64,000 nucleotides of DNA, from NCBI GenBank assembly GCA_934154805.1, contig CAKPGM010000007.1, forward strand, positions 4,130-68,129, read 5' to 3'. The stretch is from an uncultured Clostridia bacterium (GTDB taxonomy: Bacteria > Bacillota > Clostridia > TANB77 > CAG-508). The notes below the pieces were generated by a model that saw only the letters and a list, made by a program, of their open reading frames with translations, ran no database searches and was not told the DNA's origin. Positions within the stretch are counted from its first letter, which is position 1. Each line of letters opens with the position of its first letter. Shown piece by piece: positions 24,420 through 34,150 of the stretch. Made by a program: the position numbers and the translations under genes.

Positions 24420-26549
24420 GTGGGAAAAATAGTATTATTAGATGATGCAACTATTAACAAGATAGCTGCAGGAGAAGTAATAGAAAGACCTGCATCAGTA
24501 GTAAAGGAGGTAATGGAGAACGCGATAGATGCAGGAGCAACCGCGATTACGGTAGAGATAAGAAATGGTGGAATTTCCTATATTAGAGTAACAGACAACG
24601 GAAAAGGAATAATGCAAGATGATATGGAAATTGCATTTGAGAGACACGCAACAAGTAAGTTAAGAAGTGCAGAAGACCTAGATGAGATAAAGTCTATGGG
24701 ATTTAGAGGTGAGGCTTTGGCAAGTATTGCGGCTATTGCTAAAGTAACATTAGATTCAAAAACAGCAGATAGTTTAAATGGATATGAGGTTGTTATTGAA
24801 GGAGGAAAAGTACTAAGTAGAAGTGAGAAAGGCTGCTCAAATGGTACAAGCATAACGATAGAAAACTTATTCTATAACACACCTGTAAGATATAAATTCT
24901 TAAAGAAAGATTTTACAGAGTCTGGATATATAGAAGATGTTGTTGCAAGAATTGCACTAGTGCATCCAGAGATTGCAATAAGATTAGTAAATACAGGAAA
25001 AGTAATGATACAAACTCCTGGAAATGGAGATATAAAAACAGTAATATACAATATTTATGGTAAGGAGATTGCAGATAACTTAATAAATATTGATTATACA
25101 TATGAAGATGTATTGGTAAAGGGAGTAATTGGAAAACCAGTTATATCAAGATCAAATAGAAGTAATCAATTATTCTTTGTAAATGAAAGATATGTTAAAG
25201 ATAAAACTTTATCAGGAGCTGCAGAACAAGCTTTTAAGGGATTTGTGACAATAGGAAAGCACGGATTTTTAGTGCTAAACATTACTATGGATCCAAGAAA
25301 AGTTGATGTAAATGTTCATCCAGCAAAGTTAGAAGTTAGATTCCAAGAAGAGACGAAAATATTTAAAGCAATATATCATTCAATAAGAGATGGTTTAACA
25401 AAAGGTGATTTGGTTGCAGATACAAATAGTATAGAAAAGCTAGATAGTGAGCGCGGAAAATATAATCAAGAGGTAGATACCAATTCTACATATGAGCAAA
25501 AAGAAAATACAAGTTTTAGAGATATAATAAAACCTACTTCTGAACCTGTAAAACCAGTGATATCAGAGGATACTGTAGAATATAAAGCCGGAGAAAAAGA
25601 GCCTACAGTAGAGGAAAAAAATAATGAAGAAACATTTGAAAGCGTTATGGCAAGACTAAAGAAAATGCAAAATATGATAAATATGACAAATGGAACTGAT
25701 ACAACCAATAGTAATTTCTCTCCTTCTGTAGAGAATAAAGAAGAGGTGGAAAAAGTACAAAATGAACAAGAAGTAGAGATTGCAGAAGAGATACAAGCAC
25801 CAAAAGTAAAAGATGACGAAAAATTCTTAGCAATGTATGAGAAAAATTTTGGTGTAGCAATAAAGAAAACAGAAGAACCAGAAAAAGATGAGATGAATGC
25901 ATCTGATGAGTTAAAAGCAATTAGCAAAGAAGATAATGTTTCTATATTTGAGAAGGCTGAAGAAGTAGCGAAACCTGCATACAAGTATATAGGAATAGCA
26001 TTTAATACATACATAATAATTGAGATGAAACAAGATTTATATATCATAGACCAACACGCAGCTCACGAGAGAATAATGTATGAAAAAATTAAAAAGAACT
26101 ATTACAACAATGATAAGAAAGATTCGCAACTAATGCTATTGCCAGATATTATAACATTAACACATAAAGAAATGGGAATATACAGAGATAACAGAGAAAT
26201 GTTTGAAAGAGCTGGATTTGTGGTTGATGAATTTGGTGAGAATACTGTTAAATTAAGTGGAGTACCAGATGTACTGATAGATCTAGAAACTAAAGATTTA
26301 TTCTTAGAGGCACTAGATGAAATAAATACAGTTGCAAGAACAGCAAAACAAGAAATAGAAGAAAAATTCATAGCAACAGTTGCATGCAAAGCAGCAGTTA
26401 AAGCTCATATGGTATTGTCTAGAGAGGAAGTAACAGAACTTTTGGATAAACTACTATTGTTACCAAATCCGTTTACTTGTCCTCACGGAAGACCAACAGC
26501 CATAAAGATGACTAAAAATGACATAGAGAAAAAATTTGCAAGAAGATAA
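24420..26549 (+). CDS. mutL: DNA mismatch repair protein MutL (endonuclease type)
   Basis: A 709-residue MutL with a GTG start after ggaaggt. The GHKL ATPase domain shows IAAGEVIERPASVVKEVMENAIDAGA, DNGKGI and GFRGEALASI, then the transducer region up to about 330. An acidic low-complexity linker (about 345-510) follows. The C-terminal dimerisation/endonuclease domain has DQHAAHERIMYE (the DQHAx2Ex4E metal site), ACKAAVKAH and CPHGRPT, so it should nick DNA as in organisms lacking MutH. The usual partner mutS is not in the window. It leads a run of genes through miaA. Confidence 0.96.
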   Translation: MGKIVLLDDATINKIAAGEVIERPASVVKEVMENAIDAGATAITVEIRNGGISYIRVTDNGKGIMQDDMEIAFERHATSKLRSAEDLDEIKSMGFRGEALASIAAIAKVTLDSKTADSLNGYEVVIEGGKVLSRSEKGCSNGTSITIENLFYNTPVRYKFLKKDFTESGYIEDVVARIALVHPEIAIRLVNTGKVMIQTPGNGDIKTVIYNIYGKEIADNLINIDYTYEDVLVKGVIGKPVISRSNRSNQLFFVNERYVKDKTLSGAAEQAFKGFVTIGKHGFLVLNITMDPRKVDVNVHPAKLEVRFQEETKIFKAIYHSIRDGLTKGDLVADTNSIEKLDSERGKYNQEVDTNSTYEQKENTSFRDIIKPTSEPVKPVISEDTVEYKAGEKEPTVEEKNNEETFESVMARLKKMQNMINMTNGTDTTNSNFSPSVENKEEVEKVQNEQEVEIAEEIQAPKVKDDEKFLAMYEKNFGVAIKKTEEPEKDEMNASDELKAISKEDNVSIFEKAEEVAKPAYKYIGIAFNTYIIIEMKQDLYIIDQHAAHERIMYEKIKKNYYNNDKKDSQLMLLPDIITLTHKEMGIYRDNREMFERAGFVVDEFGENTVKLSGVPDVLIDLETKDLFLEALDEINTVARTAKQEIEEKFIATVACKAAVKAHMVLSREEVTELLDKLLLLPNPFTCPHGRPTAIKMTKNDIEKKFARR

Positions 26550-26570
26550 ATCATAGAAAGAGGTATAAAA

Positions 26571-27155
26571 ATGGATATAGTTATTGTACTATTTATATTA
26601 GTAGCAAATGTAATTGCTGTACTTTTAACATATTACTCATATGGAAAGAACGTAGATAAATCAAAAAGAATATTTTATACAATGATAAGTATGGGAGTAG
26701 TTTATATAGTGACATTGATTGTATATTTACTAAGCTCTATAGGTATAGCAAAAGAAGTTTCGAAAAACGCAAAAGATATGATAATATTCTCTTTTGTGCC
26801 TGTAAATACAATCATAATATTACCAATATTAATAAGATCATTTTATAAAAAAAGCAATAAAAAAATATCGATGGACAAATTAAATAAAATAGTAACAGTT
26901 ATGGCAATTATTGCACTTGCGCTAGTTATAGGTGAATTTTGTTATTTTAAAAGTTTTCAAAAGGACTTGAATAAAAAACTGGATGAGAAAAGAGCAAGTC
27001 AAAATCAACAAACTACTCAGAATTTGCAAGAAAACAATACAGAAATTAGTAACGATTTAGACAATGCTGAGGTTGATAACTCTGAGGTAGAAAATACAGA
27101 AATAGAAAACTTATTAAATGATATTACAAACGATATAAGAGATAATGAGATGTAA
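26571..27155 (+). CDS. Unknown multi-pass membrane protein
   Basis: A 194-residue protein with about four predicted TM helices (near residues 2-22, 36-58, 68-88 and 104-124). It has a cytoplasmic-looking basic loop SFYKKSNKKIS and an acidic Asn/Glu-rich tail (ENNTEISNDLDNAEVDNSEV). No family recognised. It sits 21 bases after mutL and 33 before miaA, so it is part of that transcript. Confidence 0.7.
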   Translation: MDIVIVLFILVANVIAVLLTYYSYGKNVDKSKRIFYTMISMGVVYIVTLIVYLLSSIGIAKEVSKNAKDMIIFSFVPVNTIIILPILIRSFYKKSNKKISMDKLNKIVTVMAIIALALVIGEFCYFKSFQKDLNKKLDEKRASQNQQTTQNLQENNTEISNDLDNAEVDNSEVENTEIENLLNDITNDIRDNEM

Positions 27156-27188
27156 CTAATATACTTATAAAGAAGGGACAGAAATATT

Positions 27189-28106
27189 ATGCAAAAAGTA
27201 ATAGTTATATGTGGACCAACAGCAAGTGGAAAGACAAGCTTATCTATAGAACTTGCAAAACAAATCAATGGTGAGATAGTATCTGCTGATTCTATGCAGA
27301 TTTATGATGAAATGCAGATAGGAACAGCGAAACCAGATGAAGAAGAAATGCAAGGCATAAAGCATTACCTTATAGGAAATATTCAACCAACTACAAGATA
27401 CAGTGTGTCTGAATATAAAACAGATGCAATAAATGCAATTGAAGAAATATTACAAAAAGGAAAAACACCAATAGTTGTTGGAGGAACAGGTTTATATGTA
27501 AATTCTTTAATTTATGGTATTGACTATCCAGAGGTTGAAACTGATTTAGAATATAGAGCAGAGCTAGAAAAAATGGTTGAAGAAAAAGGGTTAGAATATT
27601 TGTATAATAAAGCGATACAGATAGATCCGGAAGCAATGCAAAATATAAGCCAGAATGACCAAAAAAGAATATTAAGAGTTCTAGAAATTTATAAAGAAAC
27701 AGGAAAAACAAAAACACAATTAGAAATTGAATCTAGAAAAAATGGAATTCCATATGATTACAAAGTATTTGCTTTGAATATGCCAAGAGAAATTTTGTAT
27801 GATAGAATTAATCGAAGAGTAGATATAATGATACAAAAAGGATTAGTAGAAGAAGTAAAAGAATTGTATGATAAATATGGAGAAAACCTTACAACTGCGA
27901 TGCAAGGAATAGGATATAAAGAAGTAGTTGAATATTTAAAAGGAAATTCAACAAAAGAAGAAATGATAGAAAAAATAAAAATGGAAACAAGGCGTTATGC
28001 TAAAAGACAATTGACCTGGTTTAGGAAAATTGAGAATATAGTGTGGCTTGACGCTTTAGAAACAACACAAAATAATATAAATATTATTTTGGAGGGAAGT
28101 AAATAG
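27189..28106 (+). CDS. miaA: tRNA dimethylallyltransferase MiaA
   Basis: A 305-residue enzyme transferring a dimethylallyl group to A37 of tRNAs that read UNN codons. It shows the P-loop GPTASGKTSLSIELA at the N-terminus, SADSMQIYDEMQIGTAKP, GGTGLYVNSLIYG, and the C-terminal MQGIGYKEVVEYLKG and RRYAKRQLTWFR motifs. Length is normal. The pairing with mutL is common in bacteria. The stop codon overlaps the GTG of the next gene by one base. Confidence 0.96.
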   Translation: MQKVIVICGPTASGKTSLSIELAKQINGEIVSADSMQIYDEMQIGTAKPDEEEMQGIKHYLIGNIQPTTRYSVSEYKTDAINAIEEILQKGKTPIVVGGTGLYVNSLIYGIDYPEVETDLEYRAELEKMVEEKGLEYLYNKAIQIDPEAMQNISQNDQKRILRVLEIYKETGKTKTQLEIESRKNGIPYDYKVFALNMPREILYDRINRRVDIMIQKGLVEEVKELYDKYGENLTTAMQGIGYKEVVEYLKGNSTKEEMIEKIKMETRRYAKRQLTWFRKIENIVWLDALETTQNNINIILEGSK

Positions 28107-29380
28107 TGAATAAAAAAACTAAAGTTAATGAGAAAGTGAAAACAGAAAGGAAAATAAAAAGCAATAAAGTTGTTATAATTACTGTTATTATATTAGTAAT
28201 TATATACGCTATTTATTTGGTTGCAAAATTTGTAAACAACCCTACAAATACATTTATAGTAGCAAATGGTGAATTATCTAAAGAAGAGACAGCAATAGGA
28301 TATATAGTTAGAGATGAAACAGTTGTAAAAGGCTCTAATTATAAAAATGGTATGGAAAAAATAAAAAATGAAGGCGAAAAAGTAGCAAAAGGTGATTCGA
28401 TATTTAGATATTATTCTACTGGAGAAGAAGGGTTAAAAGAAAAGATTGCAAATTTAAATACAGAAATACAAAAAGTAATGGAAAGCGAAAAAAGAGTATT
28501 TCCAAGTGATATAAAATTATTAGACAGCCAAATAGAGAGTGAACTAAATTCTATATATACAGTTAACTCGACTCAAAAAATAAAAGAATACAAGAAAAGC
28601 ATAAGTTCGGCAATAACGAAAAAAGCAAAGATTTCGGGAGATTATAGTCCTGCAGGTTCTAAACTAAAAGAGTTATTAAATCAAAAAGAAGAATATGAAA
28701 AACAATTAGATGAAGGTGCTGAGTATATACAGGCTACAGAAAGTGGAATTGTATCATATAGAGTAGATGGACTTGAAGAATCTTTAAAAAGTTCTAATTT
28801 TGCAAACTTGAATAAAGAGTTTTTAAATAATCTGACAATAAAAACCGGAGAAACAATAGCAAGTAGTGAGGAAATGGGAAAAATAATAAATAACTTCCAA
28901 TGCTACATTGTATTTAATTTGGACTCGGATGAGGCAAAATCTGCCAAAGTTGGGGATTCTATAAATATAAGAATTCAAAACTATGGCGAAGCAAAGGCTA
29001 ATATTACAAATATAATAGATGAAAAAGATGGTTCAAAAACTATAACAATAGAGATATCGAGAAATGTAGAAAATTTAATAGCATATAGGAAAATATCTTT
29101 TGATGTAATTTGGTGGAGTGCAAAAGGATTTAGAATTCCAACAAATGCGATAAAAGAGGTAAATGGACTATCTTATGTTGTAAGAGATAGAAATGGATAT
29201 TACAACAAAATGTTAATAAAAATTCTAAAAGAAAATGACGAATATTGTATAGTAAGACAATATAAGACAGAAGAGTTAAAAGAATTAGGATTTACTAACG
29301 AACAAATTTATAATATGAAAAATATATCGTTATATGATGAGATAGTATTAAATCCGACAGAAGAACAAATATTACAATAG
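28106..29380 (+). CDS. HlyD-like membrane-anchored protein
   Basis: A 424-residue protein with GTG start overlapping the miaA stop. One TM helix (about 25-46) is followed by an extracytoplasmic region with biotinyl-lipoyl-like halves (GYIVRDETVVKG, KVAKGDSIFRYYS) split by a coiled coil, and a later beta-rich part ending in IVLNP. This layout resembles HlyD/AcrA-type adaptor proteins, and similar genes often lie just before sepF in clostridia. No transporter partner is adjacent. The role is uncertain; a cell-envelope or division-linked role is inferred from its place before sepF and divIVA. Confidence 0.7.
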   Translation: MNKKTKVNEKVKTERKIKSNKVVIITVIILVIIYAIYLVAKFVNNPTNTFIVANGELSKEETAIGYIVRDETVVKGSNYKNGMEKIKNEGEKVAKGDSIFRYYSTGEEGLKEKIANLNTEIQKVMESEKRVFPSDIKLLDSQIESELNSIYTVNSTQKIKEYKKSISSAITKKAKISGDYSPAGSKLKELLNQKEEYEKQLDEGAEYIQATESGIVSYRVDGLEESLKSSNFANLNKEFLNNLTIKTGETIASSEEMGKIINNFQCYIVFNLDSDEAKSAKVGDSINIRIQNYGEAKANITNIIDEKDGSKTITIEISRNVENLIAYRKISFDVIWWSAKGFRIPTNAIKEVNGLSYVVRDRNGYYNKMLIKILKENDEYCIVRQYKTEELKELGFTNEQIYNMKNISLYDEIVLNPTEEQILQ

Positions 29381-29423
29381 TGTTACAATTTATTTAAATT
29401 ACAATTACAAAACAAAAAAACTA

Positions 29424-29454
29424 TTGACAATAAGATAAAAAAGATAGATACTAT
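29424..29454 (+). promoter_or_regulatory. Promoter for sepF-divIVA
   Basis: TTGACA (29424-29429) with a -10 candidate in GATACTAT (29447-29454; spacer 17-19). It precedes an AGGAGG Shine-Dalgarno for sepF. Confidence 0.5.
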
Positions 29455-29499
29455 AGCTAGTTATTATAACGAAGGATGATAAATATTAGGAGGTTTATA

Positions 29500-29973
29500 A
29501 TGTCAGGAACAATAATGAATAAGATTTGGGGAGCATTTGGAATGGATGCAGCAGAAGAGAACGAAGAGAAAGATTACGAAGAGATAAATAACGAAGAAAT
29601 AGAAGAAGATGAAAACAATAAAGAAAATAAACTTTGGGGAAGACGTAAAGTTGTTAGTTTACCACAAACACAACAAATAAAGATGGTAATATCACAACCA
29701 ACGACTTTTGAACAAGCAGAAGATATATGTGATTTATTAAAAGATAAACAATCTGTAATAGTAAATTTAGAGTATGTAAATAAAGATGTTGCAAGAAGAA
29801 TCATAGATGTTGTAAGTGGTGCAGTACACGCACTAGATGGACACATCCAAAAAGTATCAAACTCTATCTTTTTAATAGCTCCATTTAATTATGAGATAAC
29901 AAATGAAATGGCAAGAGAAGAAATAAAAAATAAATTATCAGTATCTTGGCTAAAAAATTCTGCAAATAACTAA
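29500..29973 (+). CDS. sepF: Cell division protein SepF
   Basis: A 157-residue FtsZ-anchoring protein. The start is set at MSGTIMNKIWGAFGM, which has an AGGAGG Shine-Dalgarno; the amphipathic N-terminus fits the SepF membrane-binding helix. An acidic linker follows, then the SepF fold: KMVISQPTTFEQAEDICDLL, KQSVIVNLEYVNKDVARRIIDVVSGAVHALDGHIQKVSNSIFLIAP. In SepF this domain polymerises and binds the FtsZ C-terminus. divIVA follows 24 bases later, the usual division-cluster order. Confidence 0.93.
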   Translation: MSGTIMNKIWGAFGMDAAEENEEKDYEEINNEEIEEDENNKENKLWGRRKVVSLPQTQQIKMVISQPTTFEQAEDICDLLKDKQSVIVNLEYVNKDVARRIIDVVSGAVHALDGHIQKVSNSIFLIAPFNYEITNEMAREEIKNKLSVSWLKNSANN

Positions 29974-29997
29974 TCTTATAAATCAGGGGGAATAAAT

Positions 29998-30453
29998 ATG
30001 ATTACACCATTAGAGATTGAAAACAAAAAGTTTTCAAAACAAATGATGAATGGATACAGCGTAGAAGAAGTAGACGAGTTTTTAGATGAACTAACAGCTT
30101 GTTATGAGAAATTATATAAAGAAAAAAGTGAAAACCAAGACAGAATAGCAGAACTAGAAGGAAAATTGGAACATTATAAATCTATAGAAGGAACACTAAA
30201 TAATACATTAATAATAGCTCAATCAACAGCAGAAGATATAAAAAATGTTGCAAAACAACAAGCAGACCAATTAATAAAAAACGCAGAGTCTGATGCAAGA
30301 CAATCATTAGCAGCGCTTGAACAACAGATAACCATAAAACAAAAGGAACTTGAAGATACACAAAAGCAATTTGATGTATACAAAGCAAAAATGGAATCTT
30401 TATTAATATCTCAATTAGAATTGATAAAAGATATTAACAAAGACCAAGATTAA
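29998..30453 (+). CDS. divIVA: DivIVA-family protein
   Basis: A 151-residue coiled-coil protein. It begins with the DivIVA signature ITPLEIENKKFSKQMMNGYSVEEVDEFLDEL, the lipid-binding N-terminal domain, followed by a long coiled coil to the C-terminus. It recognises curved membrane at poles and septa and recruits partner proteins. It is shorter than B. subtilis DivIVA. A terminator follows. Confidence 0.92.
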   Translation: MITPLEIENKKFSKQMMNGYSVEEVDEFLDELTACYEKLYKEKSENQDRIAELEGKLEHYKSIEGTLNNTLIIAQSTAEDIKNVAKQQADQLIKNAESDARQSLAALEQQITIKQKELEDTQKQFDVYKAKMESLLISQLELIKDINKDQD

Positions 30454-30494
30454 GAAGCTAAAGCAAAAAAATATAAAAGAACGAAAGCGAAGAA

Positions 30495-30522
30495 AGATTT
30501 GGCATTTTGCCAAGTCTTTTTG
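30495..30522 (+). terminator. Terminator after divIVA
   Basis: AGATTTGGCA/TGCCAAGTCT stem (one T-G pair) with a short T loop and TTTTT. Confidence 0.85.
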
Positions 30523-30688
30523 GCGTATTAATTATTATAAAATAATTGCAAAATGGCAGAAAATGTTACAGCACTGTTAAATGTATGTTACAATTACATT
30601 ATAAACCTTGACATCTGAAAAAAAACATATAAAATATATAATATAAAGTTGGAATAGCATCTGTCAAAATATATTTGGAGGAATACTT

Positions 30689-31240
30689 ATGAGAGTTATA
30701 AGTGGAAGTGCAAGAGGCACGCTACTTCATTCAATAGAAGATATACATACAAGACCAACTTTGGATAGGGTTAAAGAATCACTATTCAATATAATCCAAA
30801 ACGATATAGAAGATGCTGTTGTATTAGATTTATTTGCCGGAAGTGGAGCAATTGCAATAGAATTTCTAAGTAGAGGAGCAAGTAAGGCATATGTGTGCGA
30901 TAATAATCCAAAAGCTGTGGAAATGATAAAGAAAAATTTGCAAAAAACTCATTTGGAACAAAAAGCTATTGTATACAATAAAGACTATAAAGAATGTCTT
31001 AAAAATCTACAAAATGTGCAATTTGATATAATATTTCTAGATCCACCATATAAAATGGACATAGCAATAGATGCAATAAAACAAATAAATAATACTCAAT
31101 TGTTGAAAAACTGTGGAAAACTAATCGTAGAAACCGACGAACCAGGAAAATATTTAGAGGAAATTAAGAATAAAAATATAAATTATGAAATGTATGATTT
31201 AAGAAAATATGGAAGAGCATCTTTAATATTTCTTAAATGA
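30689..31240 (+). CDS. rsmD: 16S rRNA (guanine966-N2)-methyltransferase RsmD
   Basis: A 183-residue SAM methyltransferase. It shows RVISGSARGTLL and TRPTLDRVKESLFNII at the N-terminus, the SAM-binding motif VLDLFAGSGAIAIEFLSRGA, and the catalytic motif FLDPPYK. It methylates G966 of 16S rRNA. TTGACA at 30608-30613 may be its -35, with an A/T-rich -10 region after it. It overlaps or abuts the next gene. Confidence 0.94.
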   Translation: MRVISGSARGTLLHSIEDIHTRPTLDRVKESLFNIIQNDIEDAVVLDLFAGSGAIAIEFLSRGASKAYVCDNNPKAVEMIKKNLQKTHLEQKAIVYNKDYKECLKNLQNVQFDIIFLDPPYKMDIAIDAIKQINNTQLLKNCGKLIVETDEPGKYLEEIKNKNINYEMYDLRKYGRASLIFLK

Positions 31241-31248
31241 AAGGGGAA

Positions 31249-31689
31249 ATGATGGAAATTTTTACATTATTAGAAACTATAGAGGATATGTTAGAAAATA
31301 GTAAAGAATTACCTTTTACTCATAAAGCGATGCTTGATAAAGAAGAATTATTAGAGATTATCAAAGAAATAAGACTTAAATTACCAGAAGAATTAAAACA
31401 AGCAAAAGTAATAAAAGAAGAACATGATAGAATCATTAGTAAGGCAAACGAAGAAGCAGCAGAAATAGTAAAAGAAGCAGAAAACAGAATAATATCTATG
31501 ATTGACGAACATGAAATTACAAAAAAAGCATATGAGCAAAAAAACAAAATAATAGAAAATGCAAATGATATGGCAAGAGAAATATCTAATGGAACAAAAG
31601 CATATGCAGACAATATTTTAGCAGGAGTTCAAGTAACATTAGAAGATGCTTTAAAAGTAATTGAAAATAACAGAAAAGAAGTAAAATAA
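31249..31689 (+). CDS. Coiled-coil protein resembling ATP synthase B/V-ATPase H-type helices
   Basis: A 146-residue, almost wholly helical protein rich in Glu, Lys and Ala (KANEEAAEIVKEAENRIISMIDEH). Starts at 31249 or 31252 sit 5-8 bases after AAGGGG; the upstream ATG at 31237 overlaps the rsmD stop and has no ribosome binding site. Proteins like this often follow rsmD/coaD in clostridia and are labelled ATPase or V-type subunit only by coiled-coil similarity. I infer a structural role and no catalysis. Confidence 0.65.
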   Translation: MMEIFTLLETIEDMLENSKELPFTHKAMLDKEELLEIIKEIRLKLPEELKQAKVIKEEHDRIISKANEEAAEIVKEAENRIISMIDEHEITKKAYEQKNKIIENANDMAREISNGTKAYADNILAGVQVTLEDALKVIENNRKEVK

Positions 31690-31697
31690 ATAGCAAA

Positions 31698-31738
31698 AAA
31701 GTATGTAAAATTTATTAAATTCTATGTACTTTTTTTTT
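31698..31738 (+). terminator. Imperfect terminator before ftsK
   Basis: AAAGTATGTA and TATGTACTTT can pair imperfectly around an A/T-rich loop, followed by eight T. Confidence 0.55.
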
Positions 31739-31804
31739 GTTTTGGTATACAATGTAAACGTGTAAAAGTGTAAGTAATTATTATATAAACATTAGGAGGA
31801 ACAA

Positions 31805-34138
31805 ATGGCAAAAAGAGGAAGAAAAAAGAAGAAACAAGACGTAACATTAGTAGTTGTAGTGCTAATATTAGCAAGTATACTAATGGGAGTATTAATATAT
31901 TCAAAATCAGGTGTAATAGGAGAAACATTAAGTCCGTTTTTGGGTGGAATTATGGGATATGTTGAGTACATTTTGCCTATAGGAATCTTTATTGTTGCAA
32001 TATATATTGCTTGTCAAAAAGAAACTGCTTGGATGAGTAAAATTGTTCAATTTGCATTAATGCTACTTTGCATAGCAATAATTATGAATGTGTATGCAAT
32101 AAACAAAGGACAAGTAACACTGGAAAATAAATCAATGCAGGATATAATGCAACAGTTTTATGATTTAGGAGCAGAAACAGGATCTGGAGGCGGAGCAGCA
32201 TCTACTATTATAACAATACCTTTGATAAAATTAATAGATAAAACAGGAACAGTAGTACTAGCAATAGGTGGACTGGTAGCATTAGTTGTATCAATGTTCG
32301 GAATAGATTTAGCAAATAAAATATCAGAAGCAGTAGAAGGAGTAAAAGAGAGAAAAGAAACAGAAGAAAAAATATTAGAGGAAGATAAGAAAGAGAAAAA
32401 AGAAACTAAGAAAGAAAGAAGACTAAGGGAGAAATTAGAAAAAGAGCAAGCAGCTCTTGATGTTGAACAATTAAAAATTAACTTAAATAATGCAGAGCCA
32501 TCTAAAGGAAAATTATTCAACGTAGATAAAGAAGAAAAGTCATTTAGAAAGAATAAGAAAGAAGAAAAACAAGCACCAGAATTTATAGAGGATCCTCTAT
32601 TTAAGACTCAAGAAAAAGCCAAAGAAGATGAAACAAAACAAGTTCTACAATTAGAACATACAATAACAGTTGAAGACGAAAACTATGAATTCCCACCTCT
32701 AACACTTTTAAAAGAAGGAGATAAAAAAGGAGGAAAAGGAAATAGTAGAGCTCTAACAGAAACAGCATCTAAATTACAAAAAACTCTATACAACTTTGGA
32801 GTAGTTGCAAAAGTAGAACACGTATCAGTTGGACCTGCAATTACAAGATATGAGTTAAAACCATCAGAGGGAGTTCGTGTAAGTAAAATAGCAAACCTAG
32901 CGGACGATATAGCTCTTAACCTAGCAGCAAAAACTATAAGAATAGAAGCACCAATTCCAGGAAAACAAGCAGTTGGAATAGAAGTACCAAATGAAGAAAG
33001 TGAAGTAGTACATCTAAGAGATATACTAGACACGGATAGTTTTAAGATGCATAAATCAAAACTTGCATTTGCACTTGGAAAAGATGTATCTGGTGAAGAA
33101 ATAGTAACAGATATTGCAAAGATGCCACACGTTATGATAGCTGGTGCAACTGGATCTGGTAAGAGTGTTTGTATAAATACATTAATAGCAAGTATTATAT
33201 ACAAAGCAAAACCAAGTGATGTAAAACTAATAATGGTAGATCCAAAAATAGTTGAACTTTCTGTATACAATGGAATACCACATTTATTGATTCCAGTAGT
33301 AACAGATCCAAAGAAAGCAGCAGGAGCTCTAGCTTGGGCTGTGCAAGAAATGGAAAATAGATACACAAAATTTGCTGCAAAAGGAGTTAGAGATTTAGCT
33401 GGATACAATGATGCAGTAGAAAAAGAAGATACACTGGGAAAATTACCACATATAGTAATAATTATAGATGAGCTTGCAGACTTGATGATGGTTGCAAAAA
33501 ATGATGTAGAAGGTGCAATCTGTAGATTAGCACAAAAAGCAAGAGCTGCAGGAATGCACTTAGTAATAGCAACACAAAGACCATCTGTAGATGTAATCAC
33601 AGGTTTAATAAAAGCAAATATACCATCAAGAATAGCATTTGCAGTATCTTCGCAAATAGATTCTAGAACAATACTAGACCAAGTAGGAGCAGAAAAGTTA
33701 TTAGGAAAGGGAGATATGCTATTCTTCCCAACAGGAGCTCCAAAACCTGTAAGAGTACAAGGCGCATTTGTATCTGATAAGGAAGTAGAAAAAATAGTAG
33801 ACTTCTTAAAATCTAATGGAGAAACAACATATAGAGACGACATTACAGAATACATAGAGAAAGCAAATTGCACAGACAAAGAGATAGATGAAGGAATAAT
33901 GGATGATGATGAAACAGATCCATTGCTAAATGAGGCAATACAAACAGTAATAGAAACAGGACAAGCATCAACATCATTTATTCAAAGAAGATTTAAAGTT
34001 GGATATGCAAGAGCAGGAAGAATAATAGACCAGATGGAAGAAAGAGGAATAATATCTGGATACCAAGGAAGCAAACCAAGAGAAGTTCTAATGTCAAAAG
34101 AACGCTGGGAGGAATTAAACACACAAGAACAAGAATAA
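31805..34138 (+). CDS. ftsK: FtsK/SpoIIIE DNA translocase
   Basis: A 777-residue DNA pump. The N-terminal membrane part has about four TM helices within residues 14-165, then a Lys/Glu-rich linker (about 180-300). The motor has the Walker [10 protein letters not shown] near residue 447, [19 protein letters not shown], Walker [12 protein letters not shown], and [12 protein letters not shown]. The C-terminal winged-helix gamma domain (about 710-770) reads DNA polarity sequences. Such proteins clear chromosomes through the division or sporulation septum; sequence alone does not decide between FtsK and SpoIIIE roles. An aggagg Shine-Dalgarno precedes the start. Confidence 0.95.
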   Translation: MAKRGRKKKKQDVTLVVVVLILASILMGVLIYSKSGVIGETLSPFLGGIMGYVEYILPIGIFIVAIYIACQKETAWMSKIVQFALMLLCIAIIMNVYAINKGQVTLENKSMQDIMQQFYDLGAETGSGGGAASTIITIPLIKLIDKTGTVVLAIGGLVALVVSMFGIDLANKISEAVEGVKERKETEEKILEEDKKEKKETKKERRLREKLEKEQAALDVEQLKINLNNAEPSKGKLFNVDKEEKSFRKNKKEEKQAPEFIEDPLFKTQEKAKEDETKQVLQLEHTITVEDENYEFPPLTLLKEGDKKGGKGNSRALTETASKLQKTLYNFGVVAKVEHVSVGPAITRYELKPSEGVRVSKIANLADDIALNLAAKTIRIEAPIPGKQAVGIEVPNEESEVVHLRDILDTDSFKMHKSKLAFALGKDVSGEEIVTDIAKMPHVMIAGATGSGKSVCINTLIASIIYKAKPSDVKLIMVDPKIVELSVYNGIPHLLIPVVTDPKKAAGALAWAVQEMENRYTKFAAKGVRDLAGYNDAVEKEDTLGKLPHIVIIIDELADLMMVAKNDVEGAICRLAQKARAAGMHLVIATQRPSVDVITGLIKANIPSRIAFAVSSQIDSRTILDQVGAEKLLGKGDMLFFPTGAPKPVRVQGAFVSDKEVEKIVDFLKSNGETTYRDDITEYIEKANCTDKEIDEGIMDDDETDPLLNEAIQTVIETGQASTSFIQRRFKVGYARAGRIIDQMEERGIISGYQGSKPREVLMSKERWEELNTQEQE

Positions 34139-34150
34139 AGGGAGAGTTTT

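Noticed and set aside
25466..26047. A 193-residue - strand open frame opposite mutL
   Set aside because: Shadow of the mutL linker region, Ser/Phe-rich, without start signals.
32683..33879. A 398-residue - strand open frame opposite ftsK
   Set aside because: It is the antisense shadow of the ftsK motor domain; low-complexity Ser/Phe/Ile composition and no ribosome binding site.
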